DNA of 64,000 nt from Paralithodes platypus (GCA_032716605.1 CM064571.1:11757220-11821219), one strand, 5' to 3'. Shown: positions 10,296-20,930, numbered from the stretch's first letter. The notes: generated from the letters alone by a model not told the origin. Numbers and translations are program-made.

Positions 10296-10345
10296 GTTGA
10301 TTCCTAAGCGATTAACGGTTAGTAGTCTGACCTCATTGTAGTTTA
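10296..10345 (+). repeat. Leader-like direct repeat, copy upstream of gag
   Basis: ATTCCTAAGCGATTAACGGT, then TAGTAGTCTGACCTCATTGT. It is a copy of 9381-9433 and ends 25 bp before the gag ATG. Confidence 0.7.
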
Positions 10346-10370
10346 AGTTGCTTAAAATTAAACCTTAACG

Positions 10371-11165
10371 ATGACAGATTTGAAGAAACTTAAGATTCTT
10401 AAGGGAGGGATGAAGGGAAGTTTGAATAGAGGTTTAAGAGATCTTGATGAATTTTTAATAAGTGCCACGGCTGATCAGATAAAAGGTAAAATTGCTACTG
10501 TTACTAAATCGCTAGCTGCTTATGATAGTTATTCTCAGCAGGTATATGGTTTATTGACAGTTACTGACGATGTGGAAGAAGAAATGTCGGCAGATTTTGA
10601 GTACTTTGAGGACGTTAATACAGCCTTAGCCAGACTATCTTCCACTCAAGAATCAACCTCTGTTAAGGATACCGGTACACCAAAGGCGACTGGTTTTAAC
10701 CTGCCGAAGCTTACTTTGCCTACCTTTTCCGGGGATTCGGCTACCTGGACTGGATTTTGGGATATTTTTGAGTGTTCCATCCATCATCATAAAACACTCA
10801 CATCCATCCAAAGGTTCACATATCTCCGTGGTCAATTGAAAGGGGAGGCATTGAAGTTAGTCGATGGGTACAAGCTAGAATCTAACAGCTACGAGTCTGC
10901 AGTGGAGTTGCTGAAGAGAACTTACGGGAGAGTGGAAGTCATCAAGACCGCGTTAATTACTAAGTTCTTCACGCTAGATCCTCCATCCTATGATGTGACG
11001 GCCCTAAAGGAGTACTACGCCTCCTTTGAGAGCCTACTCCGATCTATGGAGACAATGGCCGTCACCAAGGAGGAGATATTTAGTGTGAATATCTTGAATA
11101 AAATACCCTCTCCCCTAAGGGAAATCTTAAGACGACAACTAAGCGACTCTCCACTAGGAATCTAA
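10371..11165 (+). CDS. gag: BEL/Pao-type gag (DUF1759-like), truncated element
   Basis: A 264-residue ORF with ATG start. Residues about 112-258 match the gag-like domain upstream of the protease in BEL/Pao retrotransposons: LPKLTLPTFSGDSATWTGFW, then FTYLRGQLKGEAL, and a region ending in LREILRRQL. Residues 1-100 are a helical, charged N-terminus. The usual following zinc knuckles, aspartic protease, RT, RNase H and integrase are missing: the frame ends at 11165 in SPLGI and a TTAA-bounded MITE fragment begins about 20 bp later. It would act as a structural particle protein in the cytoplasm if expressed. The element is therefore incomplete and cannot move by itself. Confidence 0.8.
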   Translation: MTDLKKLKILKGGMKGSLNRGLRDLDEFLISATADQIKGKIATVTKSLAAYDSYSQQVYGLLTVTDDVEEEMSADFEYFEDVNTALARLSSTQESTSVKDTGTPKATGFNLPKLTLPTFSGDSATWTGFWDIFECSIHHHKTLTSIQRFTYLRGQLKGEALKLVDGYKLESNSYESAVELLKRTYGRVEVIKTALITKFFTLDPPSYDVTALKEYYASFESLLRSMETMAVTKEEIFSVNILNKIPSPLREILRRQLSDSPLGI

Positions 11166-11186
11166 GGGGTAAAAGCTATTTTAATT

Positions 11187-11296
11187 AACCCTCTAACTCC
11201 CATAGATTATTCCTAAGCTTAGTAAAATCGTAGAATCATAGCCAGAATGAAAGGACAAACGCGTCCTCGTATTCTGAAAAGGTTAACCTGATGCGG
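11187..11296. mobile_element. Short TTAA-bounded MITE fragment (family C)
   Basis: Bounded by TTAACCCTCT and AAAGGTTAAC. The interior words TTCCTAAGCTTAGTAAAATC and ATAGCCAGAATGAAAGGAC match the right half of the family C MITEs at 23827 and 45260. It lies directly behind the truncated gag. Confidence 0.5.
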
Positions 11297-11886
11297 ATAT
11301 TACAATAATATCGTATGATGTTATGTAAAATTATAAAAATAAGGAGATGTAAAATGTATTTCAATTTGTGATATGTATGGAAGCCGAGAGGATGCCTAAG
11401 GGCGCCAGTTGATATAGATTAACCAGTCGCCTGTATAAATAACTGGTACAAAACTTCATAATATACTCAGACAGTGAACATTGCATGATGGAAAACACTG
11501 ACTCAAGCGTGTGTGAATGGAATATTTCAAAGTATTTCATCAGTGTATCAGAATTATTCAATAACATTTGTACCACCTTTCACTGCAGACCAATGTAGAG
11601 AGCCCAACAGAGATAATTGCTACAGAGTTACTCATATATATGGCATTTCAGCTATACTGTATTTAAATACAAAATTGCACAATTTAACTATTAAAACAAT
11701 AGGTTAATCCTTTCACAACGTCGGCTTCTATGGGTAAGAACATGCCCAGGCAGCTATTTTCACGCTATTTCTGCTCAATATACTTTGCCCTACCGCCATA
11801 CCCATTGCCCTGAGCGAATTGGAAGGAGCTCCAATGAAAAGATTGGGTCAAACTCTCCCTATATCAGTCCCCCCCCCCCCCCCTCA

Positions 11887-11929
<43 letters not shown>

Positions 11930-12313
11930 CTTTTCATACCACCCAGGAAATCGATCATTATACTTTGCTTGTTTCGTCGCTGACCGGCCGACCCCCCACT
12001 TTTCACTCGAAGCGAAATACATATTTTATTCTTTATGATGTTATTTACAGCTATTTTATCATATTTTTTGTTTACAAGAGAGTATATGTTTAAATGAAGA
12101 TAAAATGAACCTCATATTCATTATGGATAACTATAGTTGAATAGTGTAAGGTAGAGTTGTCATCATATGAGTGGATAGGACAGGAGGTACTAAACGAATA
12201 TCATTAATGAATATTGGAAAGAGAACTGGAGGCAGGACAAAACCCTGAGGAACACCGGAGTTGATAGGTTGAGGAGGTGAGCGATGACCGTTCACAACCG
12301 CAACTATCTAACT
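11297..12313. other. No gene seen; contains a C-run and (CA)n microsatellite
   Basis: Unremarkable AT-rich sequence. A run of C followed by CTCACTCACACACACAC occupies 11869-11928. The short frames here have no recognisable content. Confidence 0.6.
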
Positions 12314-12321
12314 CCCACTTT

Positions 12322-12462
12322 GGTACTTTCCTGTTATCGACAGCCATTTTTTTTTTTTTTTTTTACTAAAGGATTAGGTTAGGTTGGGTTTGTACCTAAC
12401 CTAACCTAACCTAACCTAATCCTTTAGTACAACAAATTGGGTGTCGATAACGGGAAAGTACC
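12322..12462. mobile_element. 141-bp hairpin MITE with 8-bp TSD and internal TTAGG repeats
   Basis: The left terminus GGTACTTTCCTGTTATCGAC is inverse-complementary to GTCGATAACGGGAAAGTACC at the right. The exact 8-mer CCCACTTT flanks the element on both sides (12314-12321 and 12463-12470). The interior is an inverted pair, GGATTAGGTTAGG against CCTAACCTAACCTAATCC, with a T-run. An 8-bp duplication fits hAT or P superfamilies; the termini do not decide between them. Confidence 0.8.
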
Positions 12463-12814
12463 CCCACTTTGCCTCTCTAATCTGAATAAAAGTACCTAAT
12501 AACCTCATAAGATGAAGAATAGCGTCTAAGAAAACAAATTGTACAAACAATATGAATTAACCATTTAATGCTCATTTTTCCTTCCTAGTCTGAATAATAT
12601 TGCATTTTGAACTCTGAATAATATGCCAAATTGAACTAAAAATATATAGCCTATACTGTATATACCAAAATATAATTAAGATTGTCGTCTAAGAAAAGTA
12701 TGGGTAAAATCTATATGAATAACCCAACTAAAATCTGAATATCTATCTATCTATATGCTCAAGCCCAATCCCCACTTTTCCTATTTTTTGTTTGTTTTTT
12801 ATTTTCCTCTATTT

Positions 12815-13075
12815 AATTATTATTATTTTGTTTTCCCTTGGGGTGGCCGACTCAAGACAGAGCAAGAACAGGAAAACACAAAACACAAGACAAAACAGTG
12901 AACAAACACAGACAAAACACAAAATTCACACACATCTAGTTCACCCAGGACAATACCCAGAGACCAGGGTCACCAAGGTCGCTCCCGCACTCCCCCGGCC
13001 CCCGACCACCCGGAGAGGCTCCGATCTCGGCAGGCAGACATGCAGCGGAGCCAAAGTCACAAGCCCGCCCACCAC
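12815..13075 (-). mobile_element. SINE-like dispersed repeat, copy 1
   Basis: Read on the minus strand, a GC-rich body (GTGGTGGGCGGGCTTGTG, TCCGGGTGGTCGGGGGCCGG, GACCCTGGTCTCTGGGT) runs into a T/G-rich stretch, then GCTCTGTCTTGAGTCGGCC and an A-rich tail. A second copy with the same order and polarity is at 57780-58045. Two dispersed copies with an A-rich end suggest a retroposon. I cannot assign its RNA origin. Confidence 0.5.
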
Positions 13076-13619
13076 ACTTCCAGGCGCACCTTCATATTAA
13101 TCGTCTCCCCGGGCCAGGCGCCTGATGGACTATTATCTAGTCCAACTTGCGCCCGACCCCTTCCCCCAAATGACCACGTGTTCACTCAACTATTCACAAG
13201 CATTCTCCATTCATTCCTGTTTATTACCACTTCCTTTGCCTGATTTATAGTCATTCCTCTACCATTCAAAGCTTGTCTTACACAGTCTCTCTATCTCAAT
13301 GGCGGTCTTCCTGCCCTTCTATCTCCCCTTGTATCTGACTCATATAATCTGAATATAATCGTCTAATAATAGCAACATAAAATTAAGAACAGCGTAAAGA
13401 AAAAATCTATAAACCTAAGTAAAATGGAGAATAGCGTGTAAGTTTAAAAATGTGTTAAAACTATCTGAATTTTCCATTAACTACCACTTGCAATTACTTT
13501 AATAAAATAAAATAATAACAAACTAAAATGAAGACTACCATCTAAGAATATAATGTGTAAGAACTATCTCAAATAACTCATCTAACTCCCACTTATTCTA
13601 AATTATCAAAATACAAGTA
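13076..13619. other. AT-rich stretch with degenerate 57-bp-like words
   Basis: No gene. Words such as TCTGAATATAATCGTCTAAT and AAAATGAAGAATAGCG resemble decayed units of the minisatellite at 14790-15835. Similar words also occur at 12480-12760, so the array may once have been larger. Confidence 0.45.
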
Positions 13620-14712
13620 CGGCATCTAAATGGACCAATGTAAGTAGCGGGGTACCCCAGGGATCGGTACTAGGACCAATTATCTTTCTAATTTACATCA
13701 ACAACATAGATGAGGGTCTCACCTATACAATCTCAAAGTTTGCTGACGATACAAAATTTGCAAAATTAATAGCGTATTCACAGAAGAACAAGTTGACTAT
13801 AATATGCAACACAATCTACATACTTTAAGTTGTCATGTTGGGCCCAAATTTGGCAAATGAGTTTCAATGCGGATAAATGGAAAGTGCTACATATCGGATA
13901 CCGAAATGAGAAAGCAAACTATTCGATGAATGACACTCAGCTTAAGAGTGTAGACAATGAAACCGATCTGGGAGTAACAATAGACAAGCTAGAACGAGTT
14001 CAACGTAGAGTTACCACAATGATACCTAGCCTAAAGAACAAACCATACGAGGAGCGTCTTAGAAAATTAAATATATTTCCTTTAACACAGCGCAGCTTAA
14101 GAGGTGACTTAATTCAACTGTTCAAAATCATCAAAGGCATCGACAATATGAACTGTAGTAAGTACTTCACTATCGACCAATCTAATTAGACGAGGGGAAA
14201 CGGTTGCAAAATTATTGATACATCTTTGAACTCGCACGAATCTAAGAATTTCTTCTTCAATCGTCGAGTTGTCAACTTGTGGAATGGGCTTTCCCGAGAC
14301 GTTATAGACTGCAGCACCGTTGATTCTTTTAAACTTCGCCTAGACAAATATCTTGCATCAAACCCGCGACTGACTGCGTTTGTAAATTAATAACTTCATA
14401 TTATTCCCACCTCAAATTCATCAAGGATTATTGCGTATACTGTATATATTACTACGACGTTACTCTCTTTTTCCCAGATATACGAAGGATCGATCAATTA
14501 TAGCTGTGTTATGTTACTAACCCATTTGTCCCCTACTAACTTTCTAATCCTGCCACATACATTAGTTCCAGGGCAGTAGTTCCCTTTCCAATTTTCCCTT
14601 ACCCACTCTAAACCACTGTTTGGACCCTTGATCCTCAGTGTTTTGGAGGACAAGCAGCCTAGAGGGGTCACTATATCTGTTGTTGCTTGATTTTCTTTGT
14701 ACTCCTTTGTAT
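13620..14712 (+). pseudogene. 5'-truncated CR1-like LINE, same family as the 36577-42090 element
   Basis: Starts inside the RT domain ([13 protein letters not shown]) and keeps FADD with TKFAK near 13742. Frames are then broken at about 13825. A 119-codon frame at 13830-14189 carries the C-terminal region but joins ETDLGVTI directly to DKLERVQRRV, an in-frame loss of about 70 residues relative to the full copy. The stop that would end ORF2 is at about 14388. The 3' UTR ends in TTTCTTTGTACTCCTTTGTA, the same 3' terminus as the full-length element. Confidence 0.85.
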
Positions 14713-14789
14713 AATTGCCTAATGACAACAATAATGAAGCATAACGCCAAGGGAAAATAAATAAACCTAAATCAAATTAAGATTAACGT

Positions 14790-15835
14790 CTAATAAAATA
14801 TGGGTAAAAAATATATGAATGATCCATCTAAAATCTGAATATAATCGCCTAACAGGAGCAAAGTAAAATATATGAATGATCCATCTAAAATATGAATATA
14901 ATCGCCTAACAGGAGCAAAGTAAAATATATGAATGATTCATCTAAAATATGAATATAATCGCCTAACAGGAGCAAAGTAAAATATATGAATGATCCATCT
15001 AAAATATGAATATAATCGCCTAACAGGAGCAAAGTAAAATATATGAATGATCCATCTAAAATATGAATATAATCGCCTAACAGGAGCAAAGTAAAATATA
15101 TGAATGATCCATCTAAAATCTGAATATAATCGCTTAACAGGAGCAAAGTAAAATATATGAATGATTCATCTAAAATATGAATATAATCGCCTAACAGGAG
15201 CAAAGTAAAATATATGAATGATCCATCTAAAATATGAATATAATCGCTAACAGGAGCAAAGTAAAATATATGAATGATCCATCTAAAATATGAATATAAT
15301 CGCCTAACAGGAGCAAAGTAAAATATATGAATGATCCATCTAAAATATGAATATAATCGCCTAACAGGAGCAAAGTAAAATATATGAATGATCCATCTAA
15401 AATATGAATATAATCGCCTAACAGGAGCAAAGTAAAATATATGAATGATCCATCTAAAATATGAATATAATCGCTTAACAGGAGCAAAGTAAAATATATG
15501 AATGATCCATCTAAAATATGAATATAATCGCTTAACAGGAGCAAAGTAAAATATATGAATGATCCATCTAAAATATGAATATAATCGCCTAACAGGAGCA
15601 AAGTAAAATATATGAATGATCCATCTAAAATATGAATATAATCGCTTAACAGGAGCAAAGTAAAATATATGAATGATCCATCTAAAATATGAATATAATC
15701 GCCTAACAGGAGCAAAGTAAAATATATGAATGATCCATCTAAAATATGAATATAATCGCCTAACAGGAGCAAAGTAAAATATATGAATGATCCATCTAAA
15801 ATATGAATATAATCGCCTAACAGGAGCAAAGTAAA
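14790..15835. repeat. 57-bp minisatellite, about 18 copies
   Basis: The unit starts CCTAACAGGAGCAAAGTAAA and includes TATGAATGATCCATCTAAAA. Copies are highly uniform, with only occasional C/T changes and one 1-base loss near 15246. Because 57 is divisible by three, the minus strand is open over most of the array with a hydrophobic 19-residue repeat; this is not evidence of a gene. Confidence 0.95.
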
Positions 15836-15966
15836 ATGAAGAATAGTGTCAAGCAAAAAAAAAAAAAAATTAGGTGTGAAAGAGTGAAGCAGGAGGTGTA
15901 GAAGAGCAGGAAGTTGGAGTTGAACTGGGACGGTCTTGAGGATAATGATGACTCCAGGCAATTATA

Positions 15967-16004
15967 ACAGAGAGAGAGAGAGAGAGAGAGAGAGGAGGAT
16001 GGGG

Positions 16005-16080
<76 letters not shown>
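15967..16080. repeat. (GA)n microsatellite with G-runs
   Basis: Nearly uninterrupted AG dinucleotides from 15967, broken by GGATGGGGGG, ending in a run of G. Confidence 0.95.
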
Positions 16081-16083
<3 letters not shown>

Positions 16084-16309
16084 AGATCGCCAAAGCTGCA
16101 CTGACAACACAGACCTTACGATTTCAATGAAGAGATCAAAACTTAATATTAGTAGAAGGCTCTCTGACCAACCTCCACTCCCTCCGGCAAAATACCGTAC
16201 AATGAAGATGGTTTATTTAACACTACCTGTGCTGGATATAATTTCGCCTGAAGGAATTCGTAGACACTTGGAAATGTAATTCAAGAGATGATGCACACAA
16301 TTACCCGCG

Positions 16310-16652
16310 TTAAGGGGGGTCACCTGTTTTTGTCTCTCCTTTTGCTCTCTTTCTCTGGCTTTGTATCCATTCGGCCCCATTCAGCCTACTGTTTTAAGAC
16401 GTTTATCCCAATCTAGGTGTCGATTTATTCCTGGCGAGCGATAGCGAGCCAGCATTATATGGAGAAATCAGGCTTCGCCGGAAACACAATTTGTGTTTAT
16501 AAAAAATATGCTGGCTCGCTATCGCTCGCCAGGAAAAAATTGACAACTGGATGGGGATAAACGTCTTAAAACAGTAAGTTGAATGGGGTCGAATGAATAT
16601 AACCCAGAGCAAGAGGGAGAGAGAGAACAAAAAACGAGGTGGGCGCCCTTAA
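16310..16652. mobile_element. TTAA-bounded fold-back MITE, family B, copy 1
   Basis: TTAAGGGGGGTCACCTG at the left opposes GAGGTGGGCGCCCTTAA at the right. The two arms carry TCCATTCGGCCCCATTCAGC and its complement, and the core is GGCGAGCGATAGCGAGCC with its complement. It is non-coding. Related copies are at 18231, 27995, 43903 and 58985. Confidence 0.8.
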
Positions 16653-16660
16653 TACCGTAA

Positions 16661-17262
16661 AGTGTGAACTGTGTCGGATATCATTACCAGGATTATAATT
16701 ATCTACACCATGGCAGTTTTGTAGCTATATACTGCTATAGTGTGAACTGTGTCAGATATCATTACCAGGATTATAATTATCTACACCATGGCAGTTTTGT
16801 AGCTATATACTGCTATAGTGTGAACTGTGTCAGATATCATTACCAGGATTATAATTATCTACACCATGGCAGTTTTGTAGCTATATACTGCTATAGTGTG
16901 AACTGTGTCAGATATCATTACCAGGATTATAATTATCTACACCATGGCAGTTTTGTAGCTATATACTGCTATAGTGTGAAATTATCTACACCATGGCAGT
17001 TTTGTAGCTATATACTGCTATAGTGTGAACTGTGTCAGATATCATTACCAGGATTATAATTATCTACACCATGGCAGTTTTGTAGCTATATACTGCTATA
17101 GTGTGAACTGTGTCAGATATCATTACCAGGATTATAATTATCTACACCATGGCAGTTTTGTAGCTATATACTGCTATAGTGTGAACTGTGTCAGATATCA
17201 TTACCAGGATTATAATTATCTACACCATGGCAGTTTTGTAGCTATATACTGCTATAGTGTTT
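16661..17262. repeat. 78-bp minisatellite, about 7.5 copies
   Basis: The unit begins GTGTGAACTGTGTCAGATAT and contains CTACACCATGGCAGTTTTGT. One unit near 16980 is partial. The array forms the left end of the duplicated block and recurs with three units at 26790-27025. Confidence 0.95.
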
Positions 17263-17269
17263 TCTAACC

Positions 17270-17488
17270 CTTTCAACCCTTAGAGTACCAGCGACGTGTG
17301 TTATGCTGTATTTTAGTTGTATTTACAGGATATTCTGCAGCTTACGAAAGATCTGTGGTAGGTCAAAGGGTTGGGAGAGATAGTTGTGAAGCCTTATTAT
17401 TGCTAGAGGTTCTTACCAAGCTGAATAGAATCGTCTTGTCATTACCAGAATATAATTAAAAGGATGACACCGGTACTGAACGGGTTAA
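17270..17488. mobile_element. Family C MITE, duplicated-block copy 1
   Basis: Left end AACCCTTAGAGTACCAGCG and right end CACCGGTACTGAACGGGTTAA are imperfect inverted termini. The interior contains CAGCTTACGAAAGATCTGTG and ATTACCAGAATATAATTAAA. The counterpart is at 27033-27253. Confidence 0.55.
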
Positions 17489-17653
17489 GATACGCCTTTC
17501 CTCTTTTCTGTCTGGCTATAATTAGACGACTTTATTCAGTTTAGGAAGGACTTGTGGAAGCTCAGAAGGTTGAGACAGTTTTTCAATCCTTTTCAATCCT
17601 CGATCGCCTTCCAAATCTGAATGAAACCGTCTCGTGATGGCCAGAATTAACTG

Positions 17654-18013
17654 TTAAGGGGAGACGGACGTGTTTTTTTTTAATGGTCTAATAATTAATT
17701 TATTCATTTATTTATTAGTTTTTTCGCTAGACCTCCATCAAGAAAAATACCCCCAAGACAAGATAAATTTGTAAATTTTCGGTAGAAAAGTCTTCCGGCC
17801 GAAGGCCGATTCCTCTTAAAATTTCAGGCTCGCTATCTCTCGCCAGGAAATAATCGACACCTAAATGGTAAGAAAGGTCTTAAAATTGACAACATGGGGC
17901 GAAAGGTGTTAAAAGAGCCAAACTAATGGGCCGAACATCTTATAATCTCAAATCTAAATGGGGCTTAACACGTGGGAGAAAGGGGACCAGAACAAACAAC
18001 TGCCTCCCCTTAA
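17654..18013. mobile_element. TTAA-bounded MITE, family A, copy 1
   Basis: TTAAGGGGAGACGG at the left opposes CTGCCTCCCCTTAA at the right. The interior holds CCGGCCGAAGGCCG, GCTCGCTATCTCTCGCCAGG and ATCGACACCTAAATGG, the markers of this family. Non-coding. Confidence 0.75.
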
Positions 18014-18230
18014 AACGCGTTATTAATCTCGAGGAGTTAAAATCAACAATTGAGCCGCTGTCTCAAGCCATAATTGAAAGATGATTTCATTCACTTATTT
18101 GTCTATAGGTGAAAGCTAATTCAATATTTCCGTTGTAACAAGGTTGTCTTTCATGCTTGATAGGCGTCCGCGTTGTTATAGACTTTTACATTTCAAAAGG
18201 GTTCTCTATAGTAACCTACTTATTCTCAAT

Positions 18231-18614
18231 TTAAGGGAGCCCACCTCGCTTTTTTTTTCTCTTTTTCTCCCTCTCTTTTTGGCTTGTATCCATTCGGCCC
18301 CATTCAGCCTACTGTTTTAAGACGTTTACCCCATCCAGGTGTCAATATTTTCCCGGCGAGCGATAGCGATCCAGCATATATATTTTTTGTTTTGACAGCA
18401 GGCTAAATTTGTAAATTTTTCGATAGAAAAATGTCTCCGGCGAAGCCAGATTTCTCCATACAATGCTGGCTCGCTATCGCTCGCCAGGAAGAAATCGACA
18501 CCTGGATGAGGATAAACGTCTTAAAACAGTTGGCTGAATGGGACCGAATGGATACAAGCCAGGGAAAGAGAGAAAGGGAGAGAAAGAAAACAAAAAGCCG
18601 GTGACCCTCCTTAA
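18231..18614. mobile_element. TTAA-bounded fold-back MITE, family B, copy 2
   Basis: TTAAGGGAGCCCACC and CCGGTGACCCTCCTTAA are the two ends. Long arms (GTATCCATTCGGCCCCATTC; GACGTTTACCCCATCCAGG) pair with the right half, around a CCGGCGAAGCCAG core. Confidence 0.8.
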
Positions 18615-18899
18615 TTAATAATTAAAGACATATACAGTAGATCTAGCTCTCATAACCTCTCACATTACGGTTTGCTTGCCAATAATGTGATAAGTGTTCT
18701 TACTTCTGTTTATATGATTCTAGCTATTCAAGGTCCTTTGCCCGGTATGGAATCCAAATCTGAAGAGCATAATCCAAAGGTGACAACACTATACTGTTAT
18801 ATAATGACATACAATAACTATTTCTTTATTAAAAGGTCAAAAGTGATTTTAATGAAACCTTTCCTTGTTACTGAAACTGAAACTGATGTTTTTTTTTTA

Positions 18900-20480
18900 A
18901 TTTGCCAATCAAACATACAATATATGGTAATTTTACAATATAATAAGTTCATGGCTGCGCCTTTTGAGAAAAATCTCTCCTAAAGGCACCTTAAATGCAA
19001 CTAGACGGTTATTTTACATACATTGTAGTTTAGGATTGTGGCAGTTTTATTGTCAAATGTTAAGTATATAATGAAGATTAATATTTAGATATTAGTGCAA
19101 ATTTGAGTGATACTTTGAAACTAGACAGAGTGGGTTTATTTTGTAAGTCAGGAGACAACTGATTCCAAACTTTCGCACCATGGTGTTTTATTGATGTCTG
19201 GGATTGTCTAGAGGTCATTAGGGGAATATTTAAATAATTGATGTTTCTTTATGCATACCGGTACCTTTCATTTTCACTATGACTAAATAATTACACATTG
19301 TTATGGCCATTTAATGCTTTGTATACAAATATAGCACTACAAAAGCTGTTAATATCTTCAAATTTTAAGAGATTAAGTTGTCAAAATAGTTCATTGGTGT
19401 GAGCATATTTGGATACAACTTCATCAGATTGTAATTTACTTTTACCCGTCGCTCCCCATACTGTATGACAGTATAAGAGGAATGGATAAATTACTGAATA
19501 GTATAAAAGTTTTAGGGCATCTAAGTCGAGGCATTGGCGTGTTAAGTACAGTATGCCACATTGTTTATTTAGTTTATTTGTTACGTTCTTTATGTGTAAG
19601 TTCCAAGACAGTTTTTCTGTCCACCGTTATCCCCAGAAACTTAACGCTCCCCTCTTCTCTCACTGATTTATTGTTGCATATCATTTGGAATGTTTTTGTT
19701 TCTGTGAAAGATTATAAAGTTAGTTTTATCAACATTGAGTGTAAGTTTATTAGCAGTTATCCAATTATGAACATTCTTATGGTCATTGTTTACAGTAACT
19801 CCCGGTGACTGGCGTACAGAGTACTGTCATCAACAAATACTGTAATATATATTTAAATAACATACTTGAGTTTACAATTTCATTAATATATCAAATTAAT
19901 AATAATGGACCCAGTATAGAACCTTGTGGTACTCCGTAAGATATTATTTGCATATTAGATGAAATGTCCTTATGTTGTACATACTGTTTTCGATTATTTA
20001 GATATGAGTAAAACCATTTGTTAATGGTACCTCTAATGCCATAATGTCGAGTTTCTTTAGGAGAATCTGATGGTCAACAGTATCGAATGCTTTGGAGAGA
20101 TTTAAAAATATACCAACTGAAAAATTCTTGTTATCAAAAGATTTGAGGATATCGTTAGTAAATGATGATAAAGCTGACTCTGTTGAACATCCTTTCCTAA
20201 ACCCATGCTGAGCCTCATTAATAATATTGTTGGTTGAGCAAAACTCTGTAATCCTTGTGTGCATATGTTTTTCTAAGATTTTACTTATAGCTGGGAGTAC
20301 AGACACAGGACGGTAGTTATTAAAGATTGAACTATCTCCGGATTTATATATAGGGGTAACTTTTGTAATTTTAAGGCAATCGGGAAAAACACCACTGGAA
20401 AATGACATGTTACAAAGAGAGAAAGAGAGAAAGAGAGTATCGATCATACTTTAAGCTCATCAACATGGACAGTCGTTAAG
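18900..20480 (-). pseudogene. LINE reverse transcriptase fragment (jockey/CR1-like), minus strand, copy 1
   Basis: A 149-codon frame at 19998-20447 on the minus strand encodes the start of an RT: SGVFPDCLKITKVTPIYKSG, NYRPVSVLPAISKILEK, QHGFRKGCSTESAL and LSKAFDTVDHQILL. Downstream on the minus strand follow GVPQGSILGP, a region with NKLTLNVDKTNF, and a C-terminal RNA-binding-like part, all broken by stops. The 3' end reaches about 18900 and includes a hairpin at 18959-18987. The endonuclease half is missing. The FADD box is not intact. It is repeated at 28662-30274. Confidence 0.8.
18959..18987 (-). other. LINE 3' UTR stem-loop (minus copy)
   Basis: On the minus strand GCCTTTAGGAGAGA is followed by TTTTTCTCAAAAGGC, giving a stem of GCCTTT with AAAGGC and GAGA with TCTC. 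The same stem, with a different loop, occurs in the plus-strand LINE at 23509-23537. Confidence 0.6.
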
Positions 20481-20583
20481 TGTAGGAATAAGTACAAAAT
20501 ATTAAGCACATAGAATTAGGAATCGTTATATTTATATTTACTATAAGTGGGAAGAATGCTAATTCTATATTATGAATAAATAC

Positions 20584-20650
20584 TTTGTATAGTATATCCT
20601 TCCTATAAACTAAAACATTGTATAGTATATCCTTCCTATAAACTAAAACA
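20584..20650. repeat. 33-bp tandem repeat, two units
   Basis: Unit TTGTATAGTATATCCTTCCT followed by ATAAACTAAAACA. There are two units here and four in the duplicated copy (30379-30510), which accounts for most of the length difference in this part of the block. Confidence 0.9.
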
Positions 20651-20786
20651 AGGGAGTATCTATATATATCCCAAATGCGACATGATTCTCAACTGTGAAA
20701 CAGACACGGTTATACCACTGGAAGAATACTCTATCTCTAACCCCTTCTGTACCGGTGACATCCTTTTCATTATATTCTGGCCACTA

Positions 20787-20930
20787 TTAAGGGGACACTG
20801 ACTGCTTTTATGGCCTCTAAATTAATTAATTCATAAATTAAAATGTAAAACTTGCAAACTAAATGTTTAGTTTCCTAGACATCCCTCAAACTTAGAAAAA
20901 CATCCCCTAGACCCCCCCCCCCCCCCTTAA
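20787..20930. mobile_element. Internally deleted family A MITE
   Basis: TTAAGGGGACACTGACTGC at the left and a C-run ending CCCCTTAA at the right. The sequence matches the complement of the right third of the family A element at 24171-24529 (AAACTTAGAAAAACATCCCC), while the central palindromic core is absent. Confidence 0.6.

Noticed and set aside
12381..12421. True telomere or chromosome end
   Set aside because: The TTAGG-type run is only a few units, is inverted on itself and lies within a MITE with a target duplication.
14790..15961. Minus-strand frames with a hydrophobic 19-residue repeat
   Set aside because: A 57-bp unit is a multiple of three, so one open frame stays open through all copies. 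The 1-base slip near 15246 breaks it into two, as expected without selection.
16664..17267. Plus-strand frames with a 26-residue repeat rich in Tyr and His (also 26784-27032)
   Set aside because: By-product of the 78-bp minisatellite; the partial unit shifts the frame.
18672..18983. 103-codon plus-strand frame present in both duplicated blocks
   Set aside because: It overlaps the LINE 3' region in antisense and is truncated in copy 2 by a change in a T-run; no recognisable content.
19482..19808. 108-codon plus-strand frame (also 29207-29602)
   Set aside because: Antisense of the LINE RT C-terminal region; no independent evidence.
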